From: Bacteroidota bacterium
Lineage (GTDB): Bacteria > Bacteroidota > Bacteroidia > Chitinophagales > Chitinophagaceae
DNA length: 64,000 nucleotides
Assembly (NCBI GenBank): GCA_947452555.1
Contig: CANGDH010000005.1
Location: 58,266 to 122,265, forward strand
Direction of reading: 5' to 3'
Shown piece by piece: positions 45,113 to 55,198 of the stretch; the stretch's first letter is position 1; each line of letters opens with the position of its first letter. Below the pieces are notes generated by a model, which saw nothing but the letters and a program-made list of their open reading frames with translations, had not been told where the DNA came from and made no database searches. The translations under genes and the position numbers were made by a program.

Positions 45113-46411
45113 TTATTTTTTGGTGCGTTTCATCAAAGCTTCAATTTCTTCTGCTTTGATTGGGACGTTCTTAAATAAATCTTGATTTCCGGTTTTGGTA
45201 ATCCAAATATTATTTTCAATTCGCACTCCCATGGACTCCTCTTTTATATAAATACCTGGCTCTACCGTTAATAACATCCCCGCTTCTAAAGGAGCAGTCC
45301 TCGTACCTAAATCATGTACGTCAATTCCTAAATGATGCGATATGCCATGATACAAATACTTTCTGTAAGCCATATTATCTGCGTCTTCATTCTTTACATC
45401 TGACTTAGATAACAATCCGATTTTAATAAATTGCTTAGTAGCTTCTTCTCCTACTTTATCAGTATATTTTACAATAGAAATACCTGGTTTTAAAATTGAC
45501 TTTGCATAATCATGTAAATGTAAACATGCATTATAAACTTCCTTCTGACGCTTGGTAAACTTTCCATTTACTGGCACTGTTCTTGTCATGTCTGCATTGT
45601 ATCCACCATATTCTGCACCAAAATCCATCAATATTAATTCTCCGTCCTTACAAATATTATTATTACTTGTATAATGCAATGTTCTAGCATTATCTCCGCT
45701 TGCTAGAATACTATGATATGCAGGGCCAGTAGCACGTTGACTCAAAAATGAATGATAAATTTCCGCTTCAATTTCATATTCAAATACACCTGGTTGTATA
45801 AATTTCAATAACCTTCTAAAAGCTGTTTCTGTAATATCAACTGCTTTTTGAACTACCACTATTTCTTCTTTAGTTTTTACACCTCTTAGTTCCTTTAATA
45901 GTTTTGCAGCACGACAATACTGATGCAATGGATATCTTGATTGCATCTCGTCTATGAATCGATACTCATTGGTTCTTACCAAATTATTCTTTCGATCATT
46001 CTCGTTAGAATCTAAATAAATACTATCTGCTAAATGAATCCATTGTTGTAAAACACCATCTAAAACATCAACCCATACAATGGTCTTGATACCAGAAATA
46101 GCAGTTGCTTCATTGGATCTTAATCGCTTACCATCCCATATTTCTTTTAGTTCCTGTGGACGAACTAATACTAAAACCTCTCGATACTTTGGGTCTGGAT
46201 TGTCTGGGAATAATACAACCATAGAGCCCTCTTGTTCAATACCTGACAGCCATAATAAATCTGAATTCTGCTTATAAGTATGTAAGGCGTCACCGTTGTA
46301 AGGGAACTCGTCATTACTTACAATAATAGCAATACTATTTTTCTGCATTTTTGAAACAAAACGTTTTCTATTCTGCGTAAAAATACTGGCTTCAAGTGGT
46401 TGGTATTTCAT
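45113..46411 (-). CDS. pepP: Xaa-Pro aminopeptidase
   Basis: 432 residues from the ATG at 46411. A 20-residue longer frame starts with TTG and runs into recG, so it is rejected. The N-terminal creatinase-like domain is followed by the pita-bread fold: metal ligands are seen in LILMDFGAEYGGYNADMTRTV, HHLGIDVHD, TVEPGIYI and RIENN. It removes the first residue from peptides with Pro in second position, using two Mn ions. It lies between recG and pssA and reads in the same direction. Confidence 0.92.
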   Translation of the reverse strand: MKYQPLEASIFTQNRKRFVSKMQKNSIAIIVSNDEFPYNGDALHTYKQNSDLLWLSGIEQEGSMVVLFPDNPDPKYREVLVLVRPQELKEIWDGKRLRSNEATAISGIKTIVWVDVLDGVLQQWIHLADSIYLDSNENDRKNNLVRTNEYRFIDEMQSRYPLHQYCRAAKLLKELRGVKTKEEIVVVQKAVDITETAFRRLLKFIQPGVFEYEIEAEIYHSFLSQRATGPAYHSILASGDNARTLHYTSNNNICKDGELILMDFGAEYGGYNADMTRTVPVNGKFTKRQKEVYNACLHLHDYAKSILKPGISIVKYTDKVGEEATKQFIKIGLLSKSDVKNEDADNMAYRKYLYHGISHHLGIDVHDLGTRTAPLEAGMLLTVEPGIYIKEESMGVRIENNIWITKTGNQDLFKNVPIKAEEIEALMKRTKK

Positions 46412-46463
46412 AATATTTATTTGAAAATGGTTTCGAATAGCAAGATACTTAAAAATGCTAGTT

Positions 46464-48566
46464 TTAGGCAATCTTGCCCCATCCTATTTTACTTTTCTGA
46501 GACTGCAGATACGCTTTAATTACAGCATGTTCAGGCAAACTCAAATTGGAATCTTTTTCACAAATTAAAGTTGCTTGTTTTTTCGCTTCCTCTAATGCCT
46601 CTCGATCATTAATTATACTTGCTAATTTAAAGTTCAATGCCCCGCTCTGCCTAGTCCCGTCTATATCTCCGGGCCCTCTTATTTCTAAGTCCTTTTCTGC
46701 AATAACAAAACCATCATTGGTACTACACATTATTTTCAATCGATCTTTAGCTTCTCTACTTGCCTTTACACTACTTAATAACACACAATAACTCTGCTCC
46801 ATTCCTCTTCCCACACGACCTCTTAACTGATGTAATTGTGATAATCCAAACTTTTCTGCACTTTCAATAACCATCACACTGGCATTGGGCACATTCACTC
46901 CAACTTCTATTACGGTTGTTCCAACCAATATTTGTGTTTCCCCAGATTTGAACCTTTGCATATTCATTTCTTTCAAGTCATTGGGCATTCTACCATGCAC
47001 CATGCTGATTTTATATTTGGGTTCAGGAAAGAAACTCTTTACTTGCTCGTATCCTTCCATTAAATTCTCAAAACTCATTTTTTCACTCTCCTCGATTAAT
47101 GGATAAACATAATAAGCCTGTCTCCCTTTTTCAATTTCTGTTTTTACAAAATCCATCACACTGGCCCTTGCCGTTTCAAAACGATGCACTGTTTTAATTG
47201 GCTGTCTGCCAGGTGGCAATTCGTCCATCACACTATAATCCAAATCCCCATAAGCTGTCATGGCCAAGGTTCTTGGAATGGGCGTGGCTGTCATGACCAA
47301 TACATGTGGTGGTATGGATGACTTCTTCCAAAGTTTTGCTCTTTGCGCAACACCAAATCGATGTTGTTCGTCAATAACCGCTAACCCTAAATTTTTAAAT
47401 TGTACTGTGTCTTCTATTATGGCATGTGTTCCTACTACAAAATGAATAGTGTCATCTAATAATCCTTGTAATACCCTTCTTCGTTCTTTAATTTTAGTAC
47501 TACCCGTTAACAATGCCACTTCAATTGGCATGTCTTTTAATAGCTCAGCTAAACTTGCATAGTGTTGTTGTGCTAATATTTCCGTAGGCGCCATTAAACA
47601 ACTTTGATATCCATTGTCTGCTGCAATAAGCATTGCCAGTAAGGCTATCATAGTTTTCCCACTTCCTACATCACCTTGCAATAAACGATTCATTTGATAC
47701 CCCTTTGCAGCGTCCTGTCTAATTTCCTTGATCACTCTTTTCTGCGCGCCCGTTAATTCAAAAGGCAAATGCAAATTATAAAAGTTATTAAAATAATCAC
47801 CTACTTTGCTAAACAAATGACCCTTACTATTTTTATGTCTTTCAATTTTTATTAAGCCTAATCTTATTTGTGCAATAAATAATTCTTCAAAGATTAATCG
47901 TTGTAAAGCTTGCTTATATTTTTCTGGAGAACTTGGAAAATGCACTTGTCTAAATGCTTCCCATCTATTCATTCTGTCTTTTAATAAATGCGTAGGCAAG
48001 TTTTCTGGCAAATCTTTTTCACTTATTTGCGTAAATAGTGCATGTGTTAATTTCCCAATTTGTTTCCCATTTAATCCCCTTGCCTTTAATTTTTCTGTGG
48101 ACGAATAAACTGGCTCTAATGCAGATTTCTGAGCAATTACTTGCGGGATATAGGGTTCGATTTCGGGATGCACTATTTGTGCCCTTCCATTAAAAAAGCT
48201 AACCCTTCCAAAAACCAAATATTGCTGCCCTTCCACTAAATTTTTCTGAACCCAACTTATTCCCTGAAACCAAGCTAGTTCGATAGTCCCAGTATTATCT
48301 TTTAATTGCCCTACCATTCTTCTTGCTCTTTTGTCCCCTATCGTACCTAAACCCTGTATAATGCCTCTCACTTGGATAAAGTCATGTTCTGGTTGTATAG
48401 CATTTATGTCTAAAACCAGAGTTTTGTCGATATGCCTATGTGGAAAATGCTGCAATAAATCGCCAAAAGTGTACAAATTGAGCTCTTTTTTGAGCATATC
48501 TGCCCTTAAAGGACCCACACCTTTAAGATATTCAATCGGGCTAGATAAAAGAGAAGCTTGACTCAA
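46464..48566 (-). CDS. recG: ATP-dependent DNA helicase RecG
   Basis: 700 residues. The N-terminal wedge/OB domain is about 60-160 (HDFIQVRGIIQGLGTIG). Helicase motifs are in order: Walker A GDVGSGKTMIA, MAPTEILAQQH, DEQHRFGV, TATPIPRTLA, TVIEVGVNVPNA and QLRGRVGRG. It remodels stalled replication forks. The start is TTG at 48566; the N-terminus MSQASLLSSPIEYLKGVGP fits the family and no ATG lies nearby. It is divergent from trpS. Confidence 0.95.
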   Translation of the reverse strand: MSQASLLSSPIEYLKGVGPLRADMLKKELNLYTFGDLLQHFPHRHIDKTLVLDINAIQPEHDFIQVRGIIQGLGTIGDKRARRMVGQLKDNTGTIELAWFQGISWVQKNLVEGQQYLVFGRVSFFNGRAQIVHPEIEPYIPQVIAQKSALEPVYSSTEKLKARGLNGKQIGKLTHALFTQISEKDLPENLPTHLLKDRMNRWEAFRQVHFPSSPEKYKQALQRLIFEELFIAQIRLGLIKIERHKNSKGHLFSKVGDYFNNFYNLHLPFELTGAQKRVIKEIRQDAAKGYQMNRLLQGDVGSGKTMIALLAMLIAADNGYQSCLMAPTEILAQQHYASLAELLKDMPIEVALLTGSTKIKERRRVLQGLLDDTIHFVVGTHAIIEDTVQFKNLGLAVIDEQHRFGVAQRAKLWKKSSIPPHVLVMTATPIPRTLAMTAYGDLDYSVMDELPPGRQPIKTVHRFETARASVMDFVKTEIEKGRQAYYVYPLIEESEKMSFENLMEGYEQVKSFFPEPKYKISMVHGRMPNDLKEMNMQRFKSGETQILVGTTVIEVGVNVPNASVMVIESAEKFGLSQLHQLRGRVGRGMEQSYCVLLSSVKASREAKDRLKIMCSTNDGFVIAEKDLEIRGPGDIDGTRQSGALNFKLASIINDREALEEAKKQATLICEKDSNLSLPEHAVIKAYLQSQKSKIGWGKIA

Positions 48567-48646
48567 ACTGTTTTTTTTAAATTATGTACAAATATCCCAA
48601 AAAGATGGCAAAAAATGGGGTTGTGATTCATTATCTTCGCACAGCT

Positions 48647-49660
48647 ATGAAAAAGGAAATTGTATTGAGTGGAATTCGCCCCACTGGCTTCTTACATTTA
48701 GGTAATTATTTTGGAGCCATGCGCAATTATGTGCGTATGCAGGATGAGTATGATTGTTATTTTTTTGTTGCCAACTGGCATAGTTTAACAACACATCCGG
48801 ATACTAAAACTTTACAAGAAAGTGTATTAAGAGTGGTGGCCGAAAATATTGCTTGTGGACTAGATCCTGAAAAAGTGTCATTATATGTTCAAAGTGATGT
48901 TCCCGAAATTGCTGAATTATTTCTATACCTAAATATGTTGGCTTATAAAGGTGAGTTGGAAAAAACCACCACTTTTAAGGACAAAATAAGAATGCAACCA
49001 GAGAATGTAAATGCAGGCTTATTAACCTACCCTGTTTTACAAGCAGCTGATATTTTAATTCATCGTGCCGTAAAAGTGCCTGTTGGAAAAGATCAAGAAC
49101 AAAATTTAGAGATGGCTCGTAATTTTGCAGAACGTTTCAATCATAGATACGGAGAAACTTTCCCTTTACCTTATGCTTTCAATTACAACAGTGAACTAGT
49201 TAAGATTCTTGGATTGGACGGAAATGGAAAAATGAGTAAGAGTGAGAATCAAATGACCACGCTATTCTTAGCAGACGAAGATGAAATAATTCGTAAAAAA
49301 GTCATGAAAGCAAAAACTGACCAAGGACCATTAACTCCTAATGCAGTTAAGCCAGATTATATTGAAAATTTATTTACACTAATGAATTTGGTAAGCAGTC
49401 CTGATACAGTTAAGAAATTCGAGGACGACTTTAATAATAGCAGCGAAGGCAATTGTATTATTCGTTACGGCGACATGAAAAAACAATTAGCAGAAGATAT
49501 GGTTGGATTTATTCAACCCATTAGAACGCAAGCATTGGATTTGCAGAACAATAAAGATTTACTATTAAAAATAATTAGATCTGGAGCTGATAAAGCAAGA
49601 TCAAGTGCTTCTGCTACCTTGTCAATGGTAAGAAATGCGGTGGGAATGAATTATGTTTAA
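48647..49660 (+). CDS. trpS: Tryptophanyl-tRNA synthetase
   Basis: 337 residues from the ATG at 48647; a longer frame from 48584 is unlikely because MKKEIVLSGIRPTGFLHLG is the standard start. HIGH-type motif FLHLGNYFG and KMSKS (GKMSKSENQ) are present, with the usual AADILIHRA and GKDQEQNLEMAR. It charges tRNA-Trp. Just upstream is TATCTTCG (48632-48639), one base off the -7 form. I saw no T-box or attenuator. Confidence 0.95.
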   Translation: MKKEIVLSGIRPTGFLHLGNYFGAMRNYVRMQDEYDCYFFVANWHSLTTHPDTKTLQESVLRVVAENIACGLDPEKVSLYVQSDVPEIAELFLYLNMLAYKGELEKTTTFKDKIRMQPENVNAGLLTYPVLQAADILIHRAVKVPVGKDQEQNLEMARNFAERFNHRYGETFPLPYAFNYNSELVKILGLDGNGKMSKSENQMTTLFLADEDEIIRKKVMKAKTDQGPLTPNAVKPDYIENLFTLMNLVSSPDTVKKFEDDFNNSSEGNCIIRYGDMKKQLAEDMVGFIQPIRTQALDLQNNKDLLLKIIRSGADKARSSASATLSMVRNAVGMNYV

Positions 49661-49712
49661 TGGATTTGAATTAATAAAAGAATTAGAAAACTTATTTTAT
49701 ATAAAATAGATT

Positions 49713-50348
49713 ATGGCAAAAGTTAAAAAACCAAAACACGTAGCAATCGCAGGTAATATTGGTGCTGGAAAAACTACACTTACAGAAGCATTAAGTAAAC
49801 ATTACCGTTGGATACCTCAATTTGAAGATGTTGACCATAACCCTTACCTAATGGACTTTTACGAGGATATGACGCGCTGGAGCTTTAACTTACAGATCTA
49901 TTTTTTACACGGCAGATTAAATCAAATCTTAGAAATTCAAAATGGAACTGAAACGGTGATTCAGGACAGAACCATTTATGAAGATGCTAATATCTTCGCT
50001 CCCAACTTACACGAAATGGGATTGATGACTAAGCGAGACTTTGATAATTATTATTCTTTCTTTACCACTATTAAAGGAATGGTTCAACCTCCTGATTTAC
50101 TTATATATTTGAAAGCGTCTGTGCCTACTTTAGTTTCTCAAATCCAAAAAAGAGGAAGAGAATATGAAGAGAATATTCGCTTAGATTATTTAAAAAAGCT
50201 AAACGACTATTATAACAAATGGATTGAGAATTATAAAGAAGGCCCATTGTTAATCATTGATTGCGATAAAAATAAATTTGGCGAGTCTGAAGAAGACTTA
50301 GGAGAAATTATTAGCAAAGTGGACAGCACACTTTATGGTTTATTTTAA
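49713..50348 (+). CDS. Deoxynucleoside kinase
   Basis: 211 residues of the dNK/dCK/dGK family, which phosphorylates salvaged deoxynucleosides. P-loop GNIGAGKTTLTEAL, the ERS-like segment IQDRTIYEDANIFA (DRS replaced by DRT) and KRGREYEENIRLDYL with the lid arginines are all visible. Length is as expected. It starts 52 bases after trpS. Substrate preference cannot be read. Confidence 0.92.
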   Translation: MAKVKKPKHVAIAGNIGAGKTTLTEALSKHYRWIPQFEDVDHNPYLMDFYEDMTRWSFNLQIYFLHGRLNQILEIQNGTETVIQDRTIYEDANIFAPNLHEMGLMTKRDFDNYYSFFTTIKGMVQPPDLLIYLKASVPTLVSQIQKRGREYEENIRLDYLKKLNDYYNKWIENYKEGPLLIIDCDKNKFGESEEDLGEIISKVDSTLYGLF

Positions 50349-50421
50349 TTGAACTTTAGTTTCACTTTTATGAACAATGTTTTGGGTGGAAATTATAATT
50401 AGAGACTCTTAATCTACTGAA

Positions 50422-51825
50422 ATGAATAAAATCAATATTGAATTATTAGCGCAGTTCAAAGCTATTGTTGGCGAAGCAAATACTTTTACTGACCAAGAAA
50501 GCTTCGAGAAATATGGTAAAGACGAGACTGAAAGATTACATTATAATCCAGAAGTTATTGTAAAGCCCAGAACTGCAGAAGAGATTAGTGCTTTATTGAA
50601 ACTATGTAATCAACATTTAATTCCAGTTACTCCAAGAGGGGGTGGTACTGGACTAAGTGGTGGTGCATTACCACATTTAGGTGGTTTAGTTATTTCCATG
50701 GAACGTTTTAATTCTATCCTTGAAATTGATGACAGAAATTTACAAATCACAACAGAGCCTGGTGTAATTACCGAAGTACTTCAGAATGCGGTAAAAGAAA
50801 AAAACCTATTCTACCCTCCAGACCCAAGTAGTAAAGGAAGTTGTTTTATTGGAGGTAATATTGCAGAAAATTCTGGCGGACCTAAAGCTGTAAAATATGG
50901 TGTTGTGAAAGACTATGTTTTGAATTTAGAAATTGTACTGCCAACTGGTGATATCATATGGACTGGTTCCAACGTTTTGAAAAATTCAACCGGATATAAC
51001 TTAACACAATTATTAGTTGGTAGTGAAGGAACATTGGGTATTGTAACTAAGATTGTTTTAAAACTAATTCCACTTCCTAAGTTTGACTTATTAATGTTGG
51101 CTCCATTTAAAGACTTAGAAAAAGCTAGCGAAGCAGTTAGTGCTATTTTTAGAGCTGGTATTACTCCAAGTGCGATGGAATTAATGGAGATTGACTCTAT
51201 AAAAATTGTGAGCAAGATGGTAGATAGTACTGCCTTCCCTGTGTCTGACGATATTGCCGCACATTTGATAATTGAAGTGGACGGAAATAATATGGATGTA
51301 TTGATGGGAGAAATGGAAGCTATTGCAGAAGTATTGACACATTATGATGCAGGTGAAATTTTCTTTGCTGACGATGCACAACAAAAAACGGAATTGTGGA
51401 AACTAAGAAGAAGAGTAGCTGAAGCGGTAAAGAGTGTTGGCTATACAATTGAAGAAGATACTGTAGTGCCAAGAGCAGAACTACCTAAATTAGTTAAAGG
51501 CGTAAAAGCATTAGGATTACAATACGGATTTCACGCAGTTTGCTATGGACATGCAGGAGACGGTAATTTACACATTAGAATTAACCACCCTACTATTAAA
51601 AACAGTTATGGAAGTGAGGAGATGAATAAAATATTAAAAGAATTATTTGTAATTGTAAAGAGTTTAGGTGGCACAATTAGTGGAGAACACGGTATTGGCT
51701 TAATTCAGAAATCTTATTTAGACGTGGTATTTGAAAAAGCTACTTTAGAAATTATGAGAGGTATTAAAAAAACATTTGATCCTAATAATATTCTAAATGC
51801 AGGCAAAATATTCGACTTAAAATAA
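50422..51825 (+). CDS. FAD-linked oxidase, GlcD type (glycolate / D-lactate / 2-hydroxyacid)
   Basis: 467 residues. The FAD_binding_4 half has PRGGGTGLSGGA, PPDPSSKGSCFIGGNIAENSGGP in family order and VGSEGTLGIVTKIVLKL; the C-terminal FAD-oxidase half has CYGHAGDGNLHIR and SGEHGIGLIQKSYL. It oxidises a 2-hydroxyacid such as D-lactate or glycolate to the oxoacid. No glcE or glcF genes are adjacent, so it probably works as a single-subunit dehydrogenase. No signal peptide. Confidence 0.93.
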   Translation: MNKINIELLAQFKAIVGEANTFTDQESFEKYGKDETERLHYNPEVIVKPRTAEEISALLKLCNQHLIPVTPRGGGTGLSGGALPHLGGLVISMERFNSILEIDDRNLQITTEPGVITEVLQNAVKEKNLFYPPDPSSKGSCFIGGNIAENSGGPKAVKYGVVKDYVLNLEIVLPTGDIIWTGSNVLKNSTGYNLTQLLVGSEGTLGIVTKIVLKLIPLPKFDLLMLAPFKDLEKASEAVSAIFRAGITPSAMELMEIDSIKIVSKMVDSTAFPVSDDIAAHLIIEVDGNNMDVLMGEMEAIAEVLTHYDAGEIFFADDAQQKTELWKLRRRVAEAVKSVGYTIEEDTVVPRAELPKLVKGVKALGLQYGFHAVCYGHAGDGNLHIRINHPTIKNSYGSEEMNKILKELFVIVKSLGGTISGEHGIGLIQKSYLDVVFEKATLEIMRGIKKTFDPNNILNAGKIFDLK

Positions 51826-51862
51826 AAGTGCTACTACAATTTCGATTTAAATAATCAAAACT

Positions 51863-52477
51863 ATGTTCTTAAGAAAAATTGCCTTGTTTTTATTGGTTAT
51901 TTTATCCATTAATGCGACTGCGCAAACTGTTATACAAACAAACAAAATAGTTCAGGAAGAAAAACCAGTATACCTAGGTGGTGGTATTGTATTAGGTGGC
52001 GGGTCAGGGTCTTTTCAATTTGGGCTGAATCCTGAACTAATAAAAAGCTATAACCAATATATTGATCTTGGATTAGCAGTTAATCTTTACTACTCCTCCT
52101 ATAAGTCTATAGCGAGTATCTCAAGCGAGAATTATAAGTCAAACAATACACAAATTGGTTTTGGAACATTGGTAAGAGCCTGGCCTGTTGAACAATTTTT
52201 TATTCAAATACAACCCGAATACAATTGGACTTTTACAAACGCTAAAAATTTATCTCAAGGCACTTCGGGTAGTTCTACAGTGGGAGCACCAAGTGTATTA
52301 GCAGGATTGGGTTATGGAAAAAGAAGCGAACATGGTTTTTCTTATTTCTCCATTATGTTCGACCTTGTCAATTCTGCTCAATCACCCTACAGAATGGGAC
52401 AATTAAGCGCACAACCTATTTTTAGGGCTGGCGTTGGCTTCCCTATTAGATTCCCTAAGAAAAAGCATTCAAAATAG
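51863..52477 (+). CDS. Predicted outer-membrane beta-barrel protein, unknown function
   Basis: 204 residues with a signal peptide (about 1-21, ending ATAQ). The mature part has alternating hydrophobic strands with Gly-rich turns (GGGIVLGGGSGSFQFG; YNWTFTNA), as in small barrel proteins. I do not recognise a named family. It starts 37 bases after the GlcD-like gene. Its 3' end overlaps the LOG gene on the other strand by 23 bases. Confidence 0.7.
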   Translation: MFLRKIALFLLVILSINATAQTVIQTNKIVQEEKPVYLGGGIVLGGGSGSFQFGLNPELIKSYNQYIDLGLAVNLYYSSYKSIASISSENYKSNNTQIGFGTLVRAWPVEQFFIQIQPEYNWTFTNAKNLSQGTSGSSTVGAPSVLAGLGYGKRSEHGFSYFSIMFDLVNSAQSPYRMGQLSAQPIFRAGVGFPIRFPKKKHSK

Positions 52478-52994
52478 TCTCTGCATTTTCGCAGATAATA
52501 AATCTTTCTCTCCAATTATCATACAAGAACCCATCTGTCTCCATTTGGTCTAGCATGGCAATTAAGTTATTATAAAACCCATTCCAATTTAAGACGTACA
52601 CTTTTATATTGTGGATGCTTAAATTATTCCAAGTTAACATTTCAAATAACTCATCCATTGTCCCCATTCCGCCTGGTAAAATAATAGCAGCATCGCATTT
52701 ATTATACAACAATAGTTTACGACTATGCATATCTTCAGTAACAATCAACTCCGTTAAACTTTCATGTTGTGCCTCCCATTCCAATAATAGTTTTGGAATA
52801 ATACCAATTACCTTACCTCCTTCCAGCAGGCAAGCGTCTGCAATAGCACCCATAATTCCCTTTCCTCCGCCTCCATATATCAAACTAATCCCTTTTTGAG
52901 CCAAACCCTTGCCCAATATTTGAGACTGCAATGAGTAGCCTGGATTTGCCCCTAGTTTGGAGCCACAAAAAACGGTAACAGCGTTTATTTTCAT
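52455..52994 (-). CDS. LOG-family protein (TIGR00730)
   Basis: 179 residues of the Lonely Guy fold. The nucleotide motifs GGGGKGIMGAIADA and PGGMGTMDELFEMLTW are exact for the family. Members cleave the N-glycosidic bond of nucleoside 5'-monophosphates such as AMP or cytokinin ribotides. Often annotated as lysine decarboxylase by mistake. It is convergent with the barrel protein and divergent from the sodium symporter. Confidence 0.92.
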   Translation of the reverse strand: MKINAVTVFCGSKLGANPGYSLQSQILGKGLAQKGISLIYGGGGKGIMGAIADACLLEGGKVIGIIPKLLLEWEAQHESLTELIVTEDMHSRKLLLYNKCDAAIILPGGMGTMDELFEMLTWNNLSIHNIKVYVLNWNGFYNNLIAMLDQMETDGFLYDNWRERFIICENAETILNAFS

Positions 52995-53085
52995 AAAAAA
53001 AATGTATTGGGTTAAAACGGTCCTGCAATTTAGCTAATAAATTCAAAGTTTGTTATTACTTTGCCGGTACTAATATATCATTATC

Positions 53086-54537
53086 ATGAGTGCACCCTTA
53101 TTATTCTTATTTGTCGTATTATACTTTCTTGTCTTATTAGGAGTTGCAAAAATTACAGGTAAGAATAGTAATAATATGTCTTTTTTTATTGGCAATAAAA
53201 ATAGCAATTGGATGTTGGTGGCTTTTGGGATGATTGGTACTTCTTTAAGCGGAGTAACTTTTGTGAGCGTTCCTGGGGCTGTTGGAAAAGACGCTTTTCA
53301 TTATGTACAAATTACCATTGGCTACTTAATTGGGTATTTAACGATTGCCTATGTATTACTTCCAATATATTATAAATTAAACCTGACTTCTATTTATAAT
53401 TATTTAGAAAACAGATTGGGTTTTACAGCCTATAAAACTGGTGCTTCCTTCTTTGTACTTTCTAGAACTTTAGGGGCCACAGCAAGACTTTATTTAGTAG
53501 TTAAAACTTTACAAGTTTTTATATTAGACAATATGGGAGTTCCTTTTTGGGCCACTACACTTGTTATTTTAATTATGATTCTTTTATACACTTATGAGGG
53601 CGGTGTAAAAACAATTGTATGGACAGACACTTTACAAACTTCCGGGATGCTTATTGGGCTTATAATTTGTAGCATTTGGATATTATCAAATATGCATTTT
53701 TCTGTTGGAGAAGCATTAAGCGAAATGCAAGCAAAAGGCTTAGCTACTGTATTTAATACCGACGTGAATAGTAAATCCTTTTTCTTGAAACAAATTATTG
53801 GCGGTGCTTTTATTACACTAACCATGACAGGATTAGATCAGGAAATGATGCAGAAAAACATTTCTGTTAAAACTTTAAAGGATGCTCAAAAAAATATGAT
53901 TACAATAGGCTTTACTATGCTTTTTGTCATTACCTTATTTTTATTTTTAGGTGGTTTGTTGCATTTATACGCAGCACAACAAAACATTACAGCAGTGGGC
54001 GACGACTTGTTCCCTTTGTTGGCGCTAAACCATATGCCTCCTTATATTTCTATCATATTTATTTTAGCATTAATTTCTGCCTTATTCCCAAGTGCCGACG
54101 GCGCCATTACTGCTTTAACTTCTAGTTTTTGTATTGACTTATTAGGCATGCAAAGAAATACAGCTTGGGATGAAGCAAGAAAGAAGAAAATTAGACAAAG
54201 AGTTCACTTAAGCTTTGCCTTAATTTTCTTGTTAATTGTAATGGTATTTAAATGGATAGACAATAAAAGCATCATTGACCTCCTATTAAAAATCGCTTCT
54301 TATACTTATGGTCCATTACTTGGCTTATTTGCTTTTGGAATTTTAACAAATAGAACTATTAAAGATAAATGGTCTGCAATTCCTTGTTTCTTAGCCCCTT
54401 TAGTTTGTTTAGTACTTGACTTTTACCAAGTTCAGTTATTTGGGAACTTTAAATTAGGACAAGAACTATTGATAATTAACGGACTACTAACGTTTATTGG
54501 ATTATGGATAATTTCAAAGCCAGGTATTAAAAAATAA
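53086..54537 (+). CDS. Sodium:solute symporter family protein
   Basis: 483 residues, about 13 membrane helices, of the SSS family. The start SAPLLFLFVVLYFLVLLGVA, GMIGTSLSGVTFVSVPGAVG in helix 2 and FPSADGAITALTSSF in helix 8-9 (the usual sodium-site region) are seen. The solute is not predictable; it could be a sugar, proline or another small molecule. It starts 91 bases after the LOG gene start and lies 13 bases before the O-methyltransferase gene, which it probably leads. Confidence 0.9.
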   Translation: MSAPLLFLFVVLYFLVLLGVAKITGKNSNNMSFFIGNKNSNWMLVAFGMIGTSLSGVTFVSVPGAVGKDAFHYVQITIGYLIGYLTIAYVLLPIYYKLNLTSIYNYLENRLGFTAYKTGASFFVLSRTLGATARLYLVVKTLQVFILDNMGVPFWATTLVILIMILLYTYEGGVKTIVWTDTLQTSGMLIGLIICSIWILSNMHFSVGEALSEMQAKGLATVFNTDVNSKSFFLKQIIGGAFITLTMTGLDQEMMQKNISVKTLKDAQKNMITIGFTMLFVITLFLFLGGLLHLYAAQQNITAVGDDLFPLLALNHMPPYISIIFILALISALFPSADGAITALTSSFCIDLLGMQRNTAWDEARKKKIRQRVHLSFALIFLLIVMVFKWIDNKSIIDLLLKIASYTYGPLLGLFAFGILTNRTIKDKWSAIPCFLAPLVCLVLDFYQVQLFGNFKLGQELLIINGLLTFIGLWIISKPGIKK

Positions 54538-54550
54538 TAGACCTTTGCAC

Positions 54551-55198
54551 ATGGATTTTATACACCCAACGGCGAATGAATATGTTACACATTTTAGCAA
54601 TGCTACTCCAGCGTATTTAAAGGAGATGTATGCAGCCACTTTGTCTAACCATCCTCATGCTCATTTACAAAGTAGCTGGAACCAAGGCGGATTTCTTTCT
54701 TTCATTAGCAAACTAATCCAGCCTAAATATATACTTGAAATTGGGACATTTACAGGCTTTAGTAGCCTTTGTTTGGCAGAAGGCCTAAAAGAGGATGGAC
54801 AATTACATACTATTGAATTAAGAGCAGCTGATGCAGAAACAGCTATTGGCTATTTTAAGACAAGTCCTAAATCTGATCAAATCATTCAACATGTTGGGGA
54901 CGCAAAATCCATAATTCCAACATTGCCCTATTTATTTGATCTCGCATTTATTGATGCGGATAAAACAGGTTATATAGAATACTATGAGCTTTTATTACCT
55001 TTGATGCAATCTAATGGAATCATAATTGCTGACAATGTACTTTTTCATGGGGAAGTTTTAGAACCCAATCCTGCTGGAAAAAGTGCAAAAGCTATTCAGG
55101 CATTTAATGAACACTTATTAAAAGATATCTCCACTGAAAAAGTAATGCTAACTATTAGAGACGGCCTTACATTGATCAGAAAAAAAATAAACATATGA
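54551..55198 (+). CDS. SAM-dependent O-methyltransferase (class I, COMT-like)
   Basis: 215 residues from the ATG at 54551 (a TTG two codons earlier is less likely). SAM motif LEIGTFTGFSSLCLAEGL, then ELRAADAE, LAFIDADKTGYIEYYELLLPLM with metal-binding Asp, and IIADNVLFHG. This is the catechol-O-methyltransferase-like family found in many bacteria. Its substrate is unknown. The stop codon overlaps the start of the glucosaminidase gene by 4 bases (ATGA), so they are translationally coupled. Confidence 0.9.
   Translation: MDFIHPTANEYVTHFSNATPAYLKEMYAATLSNHPHAHLQSSWNQGGFLSFISKLIQPKYILEIGTFTGFSSLCLAEGLKEDGQLHTIELRAADAETAIGYFKTSPKSDQIIQHVGDAKSIIPTLPYLFDLAFIDADKTGYIEYYELLLPLMQSNGIIIADNVLFHGEVLEPNPAGKSAKAIQAFNEHLLKDISTEKVMLTIRDGLTLIRKKINI

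Noticed and set aside
52455..52994. Lysine decarboxylase label for the LOG gene
   Set aside because: The PGGxGTxxE motif defines the LOG family; it has no PLP site.
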